From assembly GCA_958450365.1 (NCBI GenBank), contig CAUEEP010000727.1, forward strand, positions 1,741,501-1,805,500: a stretch of 64,000 bases of DNA, read 5' to 3'. This document shows positions 42,401-52,600 of this stretch, in pieces. Source of the DNA: Mesorhabditis belari (Eukaryota > Nematoda > Chromadorea > Rhabditida > Rhabditidae). Every line of letters begins with the position of its first letter. Within the stretch, counting starts at the first letter, position 1. A program made the position numbers and the translations under genes. The notes beneath the pieces are model-generated. The model did no database searches and was not told the origin of the DNA. It saw only the letters and a list, made by a program, of their open reading frames with translations.

Positions 42401-44803
42401 ACCTGTAGGCGCTTAGCGGCGCAGTGGTTCGATTCCACCTTTCGGGTGACATGAAAATACTTTTTTTAAACTTTAATATAATTTTTATCTTCAGGAAGAA
42501 GACAAAGCGTTCGACGTTTTCCCGGAGGCTCAATCGAGAAAAGCGCCCGTTTTCAAGTCAGCTCCAATCTGGGAAACGTGAGTTTTCCATCGAGTTTATG
42601 GCTTTTGTACATTGAGATGGAAATGTAAGCATAGTCTTTCTGGCGCACTCAAAACTCTTCCAATGGCAATAGTTGCTCAATTCAAATGTTATACTTTCTA
42701 TTTTAGAGGTCCAAATCGTTTCCATGTGCAAACAGGTCAAATTGTCAGTCAGCTTCTCGCCACTTGTACCGATTTGCAAAATAATCCAAATGGTACTGGG
42801 AAAGTTCTATTTTTTTTGATTTTCAACTGAGTTTTCAATTCTTTTTTTTTTCAGTGGATCTTGCTCCATATCAATCCTTTCAAACGGAAGCCTACGGGCA
42901 ACGGAATTGCCCGGACGATCCGGGAAGTATTCTCCAGGATTGTGGAGATAATGTAGGTTTCGAAAAACTACTCTAATCCTTAATCCAATAAGTATACGTA
43001 TTCAAATTTCATTTTACAAGAATTATTTCTACTTCTAACCATTTCTAGGTCCCTTGTCTCTACGATTACACGCTGTTCAACTCGAAGATTTTGGGACAAC
43101 TCGAGCTAGAGACATACAACAATTTCCTCTCCGACCGACTCCAGGCACAGAGACAATGTCAGTGGAAAGATTTAGTTTAGCTTAGCTAGCTTGGCTTAGC
43201 TAGCTTAGCTTAGCTTAGCTAGCTAGCTTGGCTTAGCTAGCTTAGCTAGCTTGGCTTAGCTTAGCTAGCTTAGCTTGACTTAGCTAGCTTAGCTTAGCTT
43301 AGCTAGCTTGGCTTAGCTAGTTAGCTTGACTTAGCTAGCTTAGCTTAGCTATTAACTTTCTGATCTTTTAAAAGAATGCTTTTTTCAGATAACTCTTGTG
43401 GAGCGATCAACATCGAGTACCCTGAGTATATGATGAAAACGCCGGCCATGGCAAGTGGATATTTGCAAGGTGAGAAATGCTAGTGTTGAAGAAGGAAAAA
43501 AGGATTTCTAGGTGATGTTGCCCGTTTTGATTGCTATCAATCACATTGGATTCACGGTGATCACGAGTATAAATGCGGTATCATCATTGATCGAAATGAT
43601 CAATCCGGATTGTCGTACCGATATGAGTGGAACAAGGTTTGGAGCTGAGACGGGAAAAGAATGAATTTCCAAATCAAGTTTCGAAGTTGAGATTTCCATA
43701 GCTTAATTCAGACTAGTACAGTATCCAAATAGTACTTTAGGTTACGATATAATGGTACCAAATAAGTTAAGCTTTTTGTAATATTTTCACCTTTCATCTC
43801 CAGGGAAGTCAACCATGGTGTCGATCGAGAATCAAAGAGAATTACTTCAAATGGTTGGCCACGATTTTCGGTTTCGTCGGCTGTGTTTTGGTGAGAGAGA
43901 GAGAGAGAAAGATTTTAAGAAAAGACAAGAGTAGCCAGCCATTCTTCGTGTTTAGATTTTTGAATTCTAATCTGCGTCTAATTTCCAGAAGCACTATAGG
44001 CAAAAGCTAAAGTCAGAGCACCTTATGGGACAACTTTTACAAAATCGAGTAGATCAACTATCATTTTCATCCTAGAGACCAGTTGAACAATCCCAGCTAC
44101 TCCTGGAGTCGATCCTAGTCGTCAATCCGATAGTCCAGTCAATCCTAGTCATCAATCCGATAGTCCAGTCAATCCTAGTCATCAATCCGATAGTCCAGTC
44201 AATCCTAGTCATCAATCCGATAGTCCAGTCAATCCTAGTCGTCAATCGTCAATCCGATAGTCCGCACTGATCTTAAAAACCATCTTTTTTAGGTGATAAT
44301 CTTGATCTTCTTGATGTGTTGGTGTATAAAGCAGAGGAGATTGAATGAGAGAGCCGACGAGTATGGAACAACGCAAAGAGGAGGCGGAGGACCGGCTTTC
44401 GGGAATAAGGTGAGTGATGGATGAAGGAAAAGAAAAAGAAAAAGAAAGTACAGTATTCAAGGAGTAGTAGCTTGTATAATGTACTCAATCATTTAGGCTT
44501 TTGTCGCCGATCGTCAATTCGATAACATGAGTGAACCGCCGCGGCCAACGGGCATTCCCCGAGCCACACCGGTGGCCCTCGAGCCAAGAAGGTAGTGGAG
44601 AAGTTTTAAAACATTGAGAATCAAATCTAAATCGATAGTTAGTTACCGTAGTTAGTTACCGTAGTTCCAGTTATCATTGTGTACAGTAATCCGCATCCGA
44701 TCTAGAGTCTAATTGCATAACTTTTTCCAGATTCTCTCCCACTCCATCCTCGATTCCAGGCAGTGTTCAGCCGCCGATTCTCGGAATGAACACCAGTGTT
44801 TAG
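27868..44803 (+). CDS. Mesh/SUSD2-like membrane protein (NIDO-AMOP-VWD-Sushi-TM)
   Basis: 43 exons: 27868-27970, 28024-28107, 29601-29728, 29811-29945, 30304-30447, 30493-30577, 31183-31304, 31347-31460, 31535-31609, 32434-32489, 32999-33051, 33133-33248, 33344-33397, 33496-33586, 34104-34180, 34559-34705, 35330-35443, 35491-35612, 35958-36036, 37440-37501, 37546-37672, 38007-38125, 38171-38339, 38602-38737, 38872-39036, 39153-39239, 39655-39774, 39815-39845, 40577-40663, 40733-40802, 41206-41272, 41346-41450, 41510-41607, 42495-42577, 42707-42792, 42855-42952, 43049-43157, 43389-43469, 43512-43636, 43804-43890, 44293-44409, 44497-44591, 44731-44803. 4296 nt, 1431 residues, every phase consistent. 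The signal peptide is at 1-22 (IYPALVTLLLVPWSGAQ). A NIDO-like region follows (about 75-330), then a Cys-rich AMOP region around CHDWYDEDG (651) and SCPC. A VWD-type region starts near 840 (TVTIDNQKFIFDEPGVFNFL). A four-cysteine Sushi domain spans 1243-1314, a TM segment 1325-1348, and an 83-residue basic/Pro-rich tail ends ..GMNTSV. The order matches Drosophila Mesh, a smooth septate junction protein, and vertebrate SUSD2. By analogy it is an epithelial junction or apical surface protein; that role is inferred. Confidence 0.92.
29030..29340. mobile_element. MITE family 2, copy 1 (intron 2 of the Mesh-like gene)
   Basis: The ends are TTTTCTCCAATAGTAGTTCA (left) and GGTGCACTACTGTTAGAGAG then AATACGGTAA (right, about 29243). 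A second partial end (GGTGCACTACTATTAGAGGG) lies at 29308-29338 beyond a 60 bp spacer. Interior and spacer recur in inverted orientation at 54858-55145. Confidence 0.8.
29972..30100 (+). pseudogene. Chimeric exon 3/exon 5 copy inside intron 4 of the Mesh-like gene
   Basis: 21 nt identical to the very end of exon 3 (GGCTTTACAATTACACTACG plus G) are followed at once by a copy of the first about 105 nt of exon 5 (from GCTCCCCAAAACGG) with about seven differences. Exon 4 and both introns are absent. In the exon 5 frame the copy has a TAA stop (CAA to TAA) and changed residues, and no AG acceptor precedes it. It is not usable as an alternative exon. Confidence 0.85.
30937..31176. mobile_element. 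piggyBac-like MITE in intron 6 of the Mesh-like gene
   Basis: TTAACACATTCGCGACGACA at the left and GATTGTCGTGAATGTGTTAA at the right are inverted ends inside TTAA targets, the hallmark of piggyBac-type transposition. The 240 bp element ends 6 bp before exon 7, so the 3' splice region of intron 6 is made largely of transposon sequence. No transposase is encoded. Confidence 0.8.
32680..32905. repeat. Tandem repeat CATAGCTCTGT / CAAGCTCTGT
   Basis: About twenty 10-11 bp units in intron 10 of the Mesh-like gene, two variants interspersed. Confidence 0.9.
33617..33900. mobile_element. MITE family 1, copy a (intron 14 of the Mesh-like gene)
   Basis: The ends ACCATAAATACTCTAATAGT and ..GGTACTATTACAGTATTTAC then GGT form terminal inverted repeats. 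The interior holds a small palindrome of GGTATCAAAAAATAGCCCTG type and CGACTACGCGACTGTACGAG. Copies b and c are at 59014 and 61249; this copy lies inverted relative to them. Confidence 0.85.
34411..34990. repeat. Direct duplication of an 80 bp intron segment
   Basis: TTTTAATGACTAGAAAACTA followed by GAATAGCAGTTGATTGTAAG and on to AAGCTTTTATAGTA occurs at 34411-34492 (intron 15) and 34908-34990 (intron 16), almost unchanged. The copies flank exon 16, so unequal exchange between them could delete that exon. Confidence 0.8.
35650..35805. repeat. Tandem repeat in intron 18 of the Mesh-like gene
   Basis: About three copies of a 56 bp unit containing TTTAATTGTAATCTTGTAGG and CCAAATTTAGGCCAAATTTA. 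Confidence 0.8.
36375..36570. repeat. A/T homopolymer block in intron 19
   Basis: Irregular runs of T and A with almost no C or G, of the same look as 7822-9051. Probably a consensus artefact. Confidence 0.75.
36578..37099. mobile_element. Non-autonomous mariner-like element
   Basis: The inverted ends are TTAGGTTGATGCAAAAGTCT.. with TTTTTCATTTTTTTCGTACTT, and the reverse complement ending at about 37099. The end sequence is of the same type as the elements at 10946 and 20175 (TTRGGTTGAKGC). The inner open frame at 36831-37055 shows no transposase similarity that I recognise. Confidence 0.85.
39300..39462. repeat. Tandem repeat AAGCTTCAAAGCTTC
   Basis: Repeats of 7-10 bp units (CTTCAAG, CTTCAAAG, CATCAAG) in intron 26 of the Mesh-like gene. 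Confidence 0.9.
40010..40240. repeat. Minisatellite of ATGGTTCCAAT units
   Basis: About nineteen copies of an 11-bp unit (occasionally TTTGGTTCCAA) in intron 28, preceded by two longer units with GTTCC.TGCGGGAATATGG. Both strands give open frames that are by-products. Confidence 0.92.
40815..41095 (+). repeat. Copy of the 277 bp family with snRNA-promoter-like core (intron 30)
   Basis: The copy consists of a lead-in (CCAATCGATTGCCTGACCCT), the core CAATCGCTCGCCGTCTGGCA then CACGTCCCCGATAGATAGG, and a body ending CATAGGCTTTGTTTTT. It matches the unit at 17363-17690 closely in all three parts and lies within intron 30 of the Mesh-like gene. Confidence 0.6.
41665..41985. repeat. Foldback element in intron 33, upstream of the tRNA-Sec gene
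   Basis: TGAGGAATCAAAAGGCTCAG then AATTGGGATAATCGAATGGA at the left is matched in inverted form at about 41910-41980. The loop is a tandem array of GATTACAGAATGATTACAGA and ATTATAGAATCAATT variants. Related to 11281-11366. Confidence 0.8.
42271..42313 (+). promoter_or_regulatory. Candidate proximal sequence element of the tRNA-Sec gene
   Basis: GGCGTACTTTGTGCGCGCAC with the following GTAAACACTCTCTTTCTGGC lies 49-91 bp upstream of the tRNA start, where a PSE would be in a type 3 Pol III promoter. Dispersed elements at 17621, 40934, 53780 and 53063 share the TTTGTG...CTC..TCTGGC.CACA pattern. Position and similarity are seen; function is inferred. Confidence 0.45.
42331..42337 (+). promoter_or_regulatory. 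TATA-like box of the tRNA-Sec gene
   Basis: ATATAGG sits 31-25 bp upstream of the first tRNA base. tRNA-Sec genes of animals are known to use an upstream TATA box. Confidence 0.5.
42362..42448 (+). tRNA. Selenocysteine tRNA, tRNA-Sec(TCA)
   Basis: The 87 nt gene has the features special to eukaryotic tRNA-Sec. The acceptor arm is GCCCGAA/TTCGGGT. The anticodon arm CAGGCTTCAAACCTG carries TCA. A long variable arm (GGCGCTTAGCGGC) follows, and the T arm is GTGGTTCGATTCCAC. Sequence similarity to vertebrate tRNA-Sec is high along the whole length. It reads UGA at SECIS-bearing mRNAs with the selenocysteine elongation factor. It lies in intron 33 of the Mesh-like gene on the same strand. A TATA-like box, a candidate PSE and a T7 terminator are in the right places, so it is probably transcribed on its own by RNA polymerase III. 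Confidence 0.96.
42461..42467 (+). terminator. Pol III terminator of the tRNA-Sec gene
   Basis: A run of seven T begins 13 bp after the last tRNA base, as expected for RNA polymerase III termination. Confidence 0.75.
43165..43355. repeat. Tandem repeat TTAGCTAGCTTGGC
   Basis: Irregular TTAGCTAGC/TTAGCTTGGC repeats fill intron 37 of the Mesh-like gene. A short relative (TAGCTAATTATT) follows the stop codon at 44803. Confidence 0.9.
44096..44265. repeat. Tandem repeat, 34 bp unit, in intron 40
   Basis: The unit AGTCAATCCTAGTCATCAAT then CCGATAGTCC is repeated about five times. Confidence 0.9.
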
Positions 44804-47110
44804 CTAATTATTTAGCTAATTGTTTAGCTAATTATTTAGCTAATTATCTTCATTTAATCTATCTAGACTTTTAAAATGATACTCATTCATCCTTTATCAA
44901 ATGCTATTTCATGTATTTGAGTTTTGTTTATTCAGTTTGAGATTATCCAAATGATATCTTCCTCATCTACTTACACGTAGTTACCATGTAACAGTAGAAA
45001 TTTGACACAAAAATTTTTTGTTTATATTCCCTTTATATTCCCTTTATATTCCCTTTATTTTCCCTAAAAATTGCTCATCATGCCGTCAGGAAATCCCCAG
45101 CATCCTCAATGGTTCTGATTTTGTGTGTTAAAAGATGAATAAATTTATTGAAACTTATCAATTCTATGAAGAAGATGAGGAGAGGCTCGATGAAGAGTTC
45201 GATGAAGAGCGAGAGCTCGTAAATCTCTTTTTTTCCCCGAAATTAAATAAGTAGTACTACACATCGAACTTTTACTACGATATGTATCAAATCAAATCAA
45301 CTGTCAGTTTGACGCATTCATGTAAAAGTACTTTGAGCTCTAGAATGAATACTTCAACTGAAGAGATTACTGTTGTCAGGATATACTTGTTATCCCTTAA
45401 ACTTGTACTTGTATTACTTACTTGTACTTGGCTAGTTTTCGAATCGATAGGTAAAGGTGAGGCTCAATGGCATCGCGGGGCTCATCTTGATTTGATCGCT
45501 TCTAGCTTCATAACCCCATTCTTCATCGTAATGTACAAGTAAGTAATACAAATAAATTTGTATTACTTACTTGTACTTGTATTACTTACTTGTACTTGTA
45601 TTACTTACTTGTACTTGTAACTTGTAGGCTTTACTTGTAAGCTAAACTCGACTTACCCAAGTAATGATAAAAAGTTACAAATTCTCGTTATAACTTAAAA
45701 ATCAATTTCTTTACGTATAATGTTTTCAAATAGATACTATAAACAGTATAAAAGATTGAACTGTTGCTGGCTCTGGCTTAGGATGATCAAATGGATGGAT
45801 ACTCCAAAGTATCCATCCATTTGATATTGGGTACTAGAGGGGATTGTTTACAGCAGAATTGCTTGACTATTATATGAGATTTCTGTATCGTAACTTGTAT
45901 CGAAAATCGTTTGTTGCCGATTCTTCAAAGTGGAGAGAAAGAGAGTTGAATGCTGAAAGGTAAAGGCTTTCTGATGTCGGTCAGTCACCACACACTCGTC
46001 TCGTGTAGTATAAAGGTATTCGGTTTCAATTGGTTTGAAGAGGGCTGACCCCCGAAGAGAAGGGAAAACCTTGGCTCCCATTGCCCTCGGGATATTTACA
46101 TTTGATGCCCAACCTCTTTCCATTCCATCTTTTCCTTTGATTTCATTTCTTTCATTTCTCCAATCATTTTCCCGTCAGCTTGATTCTCTTGCTTTTCTCT
46201 TGAGTGCGTAAATGAGAATCTCAATTTCTTTTTTTTTGAGGCTTGGTTATCTGATTCTAGACTAGTACTATGTGCTGTGTGGAAAAAGAAATAACGAAGT
46301 ATAGTAGAGAATTGAGAAAACTGTAATCAATAGCTGAATAGTATGGATTAGTAACCGAAAATCTGTTCCTTTATCCGTTCATCTCAATCTAGAATTCTTA
46401 ACTGAGAGATATCGGTGGATTGCTAAAGTCAGGGTTGTTCTAAGAGGAATTTTTGTGGATCAGGCAAGGCTAAATAAAGCCAGGTCTGGCTTTGCTACGA
46501 GCCCGGCTCACAAAAGATCCTTAGACTTGGCTTGGCTTGGCTTGGCTTAGCTTACAGGCCCAAAGGCCAAGTTGGATCCAATCTTTATTGATTTTATGAT
46601 ATCCAGATATTCTATGCCATATCCAGATATAAATCTACTTTCTCAGTAAACGAAATCACCAAAAAATGAGATCTCGACGATGAGTGGGTGGATTGAGTCG
46701 AGAGACGAGAATGAGAGAGTCAAGAGACGAGAATGAGATTGCCTTCTATGTCCTTTGCACCAAAAAAACTGGAAAAGGAAAAGTTTCTTTTGCACAGAGA
46801 TTCTATGTGTGTATTTGGGGTGTGCGGATGGGAGGATCCCTTGGGGGTGTCCTGGATGGAGGGTGTCCTGGATGGGGGTGGTTCAAGGGGAGGATAGAGG
46901 AGAGGACCTCGACACCCCGCTGGTCCCCTTTTTCACCCATCTCTTCCCACCACCCCTTCTCAGCTCTTTTCGAGAAAACGACACCATCTTTTTGTTTTTC
47001 TCTTTGTCTTTATCTTTGTCTTTGTCTTTGTCTTTTTGTGTCTCAAAGACAACGAGAAGAGTTTCGGATTTTCGGTATTGTTGTGGCGAATAGCCACTAA
47101 AAGTTAACTC
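44804..47110. other. 3' flank of the Mesh-like gene and intergenic DNA
   Basis: AATAAA at 45138-45143, 335 bp after the stop, is the likeliest poly-A signal. A CTTGTACTTGTATTACTTA tandem repeat is at 45536-45625 and a palindrome CAAATGGATGGATACT / AGTATCCATCCATTTG at about 45788-45823. A G-rich block (GGGGGTGTCCTGGATGG) is at 46830-46890 and a CTTTGT tandem at 47000-47030. No coding exon is recognised. Confidence 0.5.
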
Positions 47111-47463
47111 TGACAGCCTAAAAATTGGAAAAATATTGAGGAAATCGGTGCGCCTTCATTTTATTTCGCGCCCCAAATCATTTATGGTTTTGTAGCTTGT
47201 TAGCTGAGTATCTTGTGTTAAAGCCTATATAAGGCAACTGTTGTTCATTTGTTTTTGTTATCTTTCATTTTTCTTTTTTGCTTTCCTCTCATCGTGTGAA
47301 AGTTGTGTCCTAATTAGGACGAAATTGTTTCCGTTTTTATCATCGCTTTAATTCAATTGTCGATCTTGTGTGAAAATTGCTCAAGTAAGAGCCCAAAGAT
47401 TCCGAGTCAGTCGGTTATTGAATAAAGTGTTTTAGTTCAAGTGAGATCAGATATCTCAAAACA
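47111..47463 (+). mobile_element. Possible solo LTR
   Basis: A TG start (TGACAGCC), a strong TATA box (CTATATAAGG, 47224-47233), an initiator-like GTTCATTTG about 20 bp later and AATAAA at 47421-47426 lie within 350 bp, ending near AAAACA. This is the layout of an LTR. No target-site duplication was identified and no second LTR or internal region lies in the window. A promoter of an unseen gene is the alternative. Confidence 0.35.
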
Positions 47464-50400
47464 AGAAATAACGTGTCTTGAGTGAAGAGTACCAAGCACG
47501 CAAAGAATATTTCTTTACAATTGTTGTATTTTTCTGTTACTGTTGCATCGATTTCACCTGTCAATCTGTACCAAGTCGTCTTTTGATTAGAGCTTAAATC
47601 TAGCTGGCTTTGCTGTTATTTGATTTGATTTGATTTGATTCAAAAAAATTACCAAATTTCTATACATATTTCACAGTGTTTTCTTGTTTTCTATTCGTTT
47701 TCCTTGTTCCCCCTCTCTGCCAACCACTTGAGAAGAGTCGGGTCACGCCATTTCGTATGCAAAAACAACAAATTGGCCTCTCCTTCTTTCCAAAAATTTA
47801 TTCTTTTACTTTTTCATGAAATCTATTTTCTTTCAAATTTGTTTTAAAATTCCTTTTGATTTTAAAGATGGGGATTTGCTTGTTGATTCGAAATTTCCGG
47901 ACGGATGAAGCAAATGGGGCAATTGTGGGGGAGAGACAAGGGAAGGGTCATTTAAAGCATCGACGCATAAATCGTTGAATCGAAATGGGGTGGAGGGGGA
48001 AGGCTAGCTGGCCTGAGCTAGCTGGTTTACAAAAGACCCATCAAAAGACTTGAACCCATCAAAAGCTAGGCCTGACTTCTGGACTTCTAACCGAGTCTTC
48101 TGGACTTGACTTGACCTGCCTTTCAACCCCTAAGTCGATTCTCACATCCCTGCTTACTAAGGTGAATTGGTGAATTGGTGAATTTTTGATTTTAGGGCAA
48201 AGAGTGATGGAACAAGATGCAGAATCTCTACTTTTTTCAGGGTACATTCATTTGGTTTTCTATAGAATAATGGATTCGCTTTCCCCTTTCCCAAATAGGG
48301 CCAAAATTTGAATGAATAACGAATGTGAGGCAATGTGAATCCTTTTCCATTCGAAACCCATCCATTCTTTTCGCAATTTGTTGACAAATGGTGGGATTTC
48401 TTTTGGGGTATTCAACATTTTAAAATGAACTAAATGAATATCTTTGGTCAAAATTGGTATTTGTGTTTGAATTTGTTTGGTTTTCATTTGTTTGGTTTTC
48501 ATTTGTTTAGTTTTCATTTGATTTAGATTTCATTGAGTTTTTTTGCTATTTATGTAAAGATTGTACCATTTTAAATGCTTTAGTTTCATCGAATCCAAGA
48601 TTAGATCAAGATTTTGTTTGATCAATGATATGATTTGGATCAATCCTGGCAAGAAATAGAAGTGATTGATTATTTTTATTCATATAATTTCATGCAATAT
48701 GTTAAGAAAAGTCAGTAGACAAGAGGTTTATATAGAAAAATGATCTAAACTTGTTTGAAAAACTGCTATACTTCGGGAAAACTATAATCAAGAGGTAGAC
48801 AAGAGGTTTATGCAGAAAAATGATCTAAAAGTTGTTTGGAAAACTGCTATACTTGGGGGTAATCTAATAGGAACCAAGGGGTACACCCAGGGCTGTCAAA
48901 ATGACCGAGTATCAATGACCCTTTTCTTTCTCGAGTTTTGACCAATTAGTAATCAAGTATTGAGGGTGAGAATAACGAACTGGGCTAATAAAGAAGATAA
49001 AGAAGAAACGATGACAGATGTGAGTTTTGAGGGAAGAGGGTGAAGGGAAGAGGGTGAAGAGGCTGAGCTCCTGAATGGTCTCTCAATGAGAGTCTCGAGA
49101 GGAAAGTCAAGTATTTGACTAATGAGCTTATGCACATTCCATTCATCAAATACCTATTTAATCTATAGTATTTTGTGAGGAGAATTGAAGAATTTTAAAG
49201 CTTAAAGAAATTTAAGGCAAAAGTTTATGATAAAGCAAAGCCTATCAACTATTCTCTGCATAGCTTCAACCTTTTTCGATTTCCTTTCTCTAATGGAATG
49301 AGAAGTGAATCATTTCCTCACAACGATGGGGGGAATCAAAAGAAGATTGGAGGGAAAAGAAAGTCGATCACCCTATGAGATATGCAAATGTCGGTCTGAA
49401 TGAATGGGGGAACGGGGAACGGGGGAACGGGTCCTTCATTCATCTCATCCACCTCATTTCCTTGCCTTCTTCAAGCCGAACACTCTCTACCATCTCAACA
49501 ATTAGAACCAGTTGCTTGGATTAAATGATTTACTGAGATTCTTGAGATTATAATCATTAATCAAGTATGTACAAAGATTCGGCTTATCGGCTTATCTTTA
49601 TCTTTCTATGTCTTCTGCTGCTTGTTTCCTAGTTCTTGCTATGTCTTCTACTTTCCTAGTTTTGGAAACAAGTTAAAGGTTTTTGATTTATACTGACCAT
49701 CTTTTTTTAATCTATCTTTTTTAATCTATCTTTTTAATCTATGTCTTTGTTATCTAACAAACGAATTAGTAAACCAATCATTGATGCCTTGATGACCAAT
49801 CATTGATGCCTTGATGACCAATCGTTGATGCCTTAATGACCAATCATTGATGCCTTAATGACCAATCATTGATGCCTTGATGACCAATCGTTGATGCCTT
49901 GATGACCAATCGTAATGATCAAGTTGATCGACTAACAGGAATGCTAGGATATCAATTATCAAATCCTGACTGACTTGCATCTCGCTATCAGAACCTTAAA
50001 TGGATTGCTACTTGCATTAGAAATGTCTAAGGTTTATGTCTTAACTTTTTGTATACGCTTACTTAGTCGAACTCTCTTCTCAAAACAATCAACTCACTCA
50101 CCAGTCTACCCTTTTTGCTTTTTCTTGTTGTACTCTATTTAGTGAAGAATCTTCTCCCCTTTCCTCGTTTTCTTTAAATGTCTCTTCCTCTTCTCCATTA
50201 ATCCACAATGAGCCACAAACAAGCGAGAGTATTTTGCGGAAAAGATCTCACCCACATAGAGAACATCACTTCAACAAGTTTTCCTGGTTTCGTTATCTTG
50301 TAGATATTGAAAAACTTACCATACACTGTTTAAACGTCAAGATTATCTCCTAAAATTGTCTTTGGTCAACTTTTATCTTACTGAAAATGACAATACTTAT

Positions 50401-52600
50401 CCGGCTGTTGGTCAATACTTATCCGGCTGTTGGCAATGTTTATCGTTGATCAAATGCATTTTTCTATGCCTTTATTCAACTCCTAATTTGTCCCAACGCT
50501 GTTACCACTTTTCATTGTCTTTACCTGTTTACACTGGATCCTTTGATTTCCATCTCGGACTTGCAATGTCACCCAGAAATTTCAAGCTATTGAAATCTAA
50601 TTTCGACGCCGTTCAAAGTAACATTTTGTACACGATTTGCACAATCTCTACCCTATATCCAATACCAAACTTTGTCGTTAGCGCTTGTCATTGCCTTTTC
50701 TGTTTACACTCGATCTTTTGATCCTAAAATTTTGAACTTGAAATTTCACCAAGCCACGAGTTGCAACAAAACTTTCCCTTTAAGCTCTTCTTACATCTTT
50801 TGTGAGTCTCGGCGTCGAGAAGCTGTTTTCAAAGGCTATCCCTTGACTTTAGGGGACAGTCGCTGTGTGTGAAAACAGAACACAAAAATGAGAAGGGTGA
50901 AAGAAGAAAGGCTGATGAAAAGAATGATGAAAAAGAAAAGAAAGCCTTTGAGGGGATCGAGGTCCCTTTATGCACCCCCACACGATGTTTGTGGACAGGA
51001 CGGGGAGAGCTTCTTCCCCTTCTCCCCTTCTCCCCTTCTCCCCTTCTCACCCTCCCCTCCACCTTCCCTTTCCCCCATCGACACCATCAACGCTTCTTCC
51101 CCTCTTCCCCACTTCCCCTCTTTCTTTTCTCTCATCTTTCATTCTTTCAACTTTTTTTATAAGACTGTACGCATAGATTAGAATTTTAAAGTCTTATCTA
51201 GCAGAACTTGTTCATTTTTTTTTAAACCTACAGTTCAAAGCTATTCAATTGATCTTTTTGTTTTGTTTTGACTGTTTTGACTTTTTGTTTTGACTCTCGT
51301 TCACAACAATGATAATTCAGGTAGGATCTCTATTATTGATTTTATATTTTGAACTAAGTTCCAAAATATTGGATTGAATCCAGAGCTCAGACAGCTCTAA
51401 GCCATCTTTGTACTTGCTCTAGGACCCAGAATATTGTAATTCTTTTTTGTAAAACTTTTTTGTTATTTTGTAAGATGATTAAAAACTTTTCTCAAGACCG
51501 GCGAGGCTTTCGCTTGCAACAGCTAAAAGTATATTTGCACATCGAAATTGTAGAGATCTCATTAAAATGGTAAAATGAATATCTATTAGGGTGTCCGGAA
51601 TGAAAATACCCTCAACTTCGATTGCAATTTTTGCCAGTTTGCCCAGCCAGTTTGCCAGAATCTTGCAAATACTCATCAATCTGTCGACTATCAAATGTCT
51701 AACTTACTATTAGCCATTTTGGAATTCAATTCACTTTTTTTTCAGGATTTACCTAAGCCTATACGTATAACATTCACCACCTCGCACTGGCTTCATTATT
51801 CAAAAGTGTCTCTGTAAAACAAAATAAAATAGAATCATTTAGGGACAAACTGAATCTGTACTTTGCTTTTACCCGTTCGCACTATGAATCAAGTGTTTCA
51901 ACTTTTTTCTGACAGCACTTGCATCTATCAAACATCTAACAGTAAGCCAGCTCATCAAAGTGATTCATTGATCGAGAGGATCCTTAATCAACTCTGTGAC
52001 TTTCACAGTGTACTCTAGAAGCAAATAATCTTTCACAACTCTGTGACTTTCACAGTGTACTCTAGAAGCAGATAATCTGTATCATACCCGCATTGGAACA
52101 TTGATGTATTATCGCAAATCTCGAGGAAAAAAAGAGAATAAAGCGGAAGTCGACTATAGACAAAAAAAATGTGGAAAGATGATAGATGATGAGGAAAAAT
52201 GGGGGAAGGGGAAAGGGGGATGGGATGGACCTCATCGATCTCCATTGTCATCCCGAGAGACTGGAAGAGGGAGTTGAAGGTCACAGTCTCCATATCCATG
52301 TCTGTCACCAATATCCCAGCTGATCGACCTCAACATCCTTTGATTATTGCCGCCTCTCTCCCCCCATTCACAGCGCATTTTTCTGATCCGAATCCGAGCT
52401 GACACATTGCATCGTATATCCATAATCTCTCTTTTTCAACTTCTCAAACTTCAGCAATATTTTTGATTTCACTTTCAGAAATGACATATAGATAATCTCA
52501 CTCGTTAAAGGATAACAATTGTTTTTGTTTTTTTTGTTTTATTTTTGAAACCTTTTTTTCCTCATCTTCATCCATCTTGTACATTTTGTATTAAAGATTT
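47464..52600. other. Intergenic, no gene seen
   Basis: Holds GAATTTTGATTTG and GGTTTTCATTTGTTT repeats (48400-48520), and a duplicated GAGGTTTAT.ATAGAAAAATG / GATCTAAA.TTGTTTG piece (48720-48850). A GACCAATCATTGATGCCTTG minisatellite is at 49783-49915 and an ACGGGGGAACGGG block at 49405-49432. A C-rich block is at 51000-51120, and a tandem ACTCTGTGACTTTCACAGTG pair at 51990-52070. Open frames here are unlike proteins I know. Confidence 0.5.
49783..49915. repeat. Minisatellite GACCAATCATTGATGCCTTG
   Basis: Six copies of a 22 bp unit with small ATCATTGAT / ATCGTTGAT and TTGAT / TTAAT variation. Confidence 0.9.

Noticed and set aside
50356..50872. Plus-strand frames of 66-121 codons
   Set aside because: Ser/Phe/Leu/Cys-rich translation typical of pyrimidine-rich spacer, with overlapping frames.
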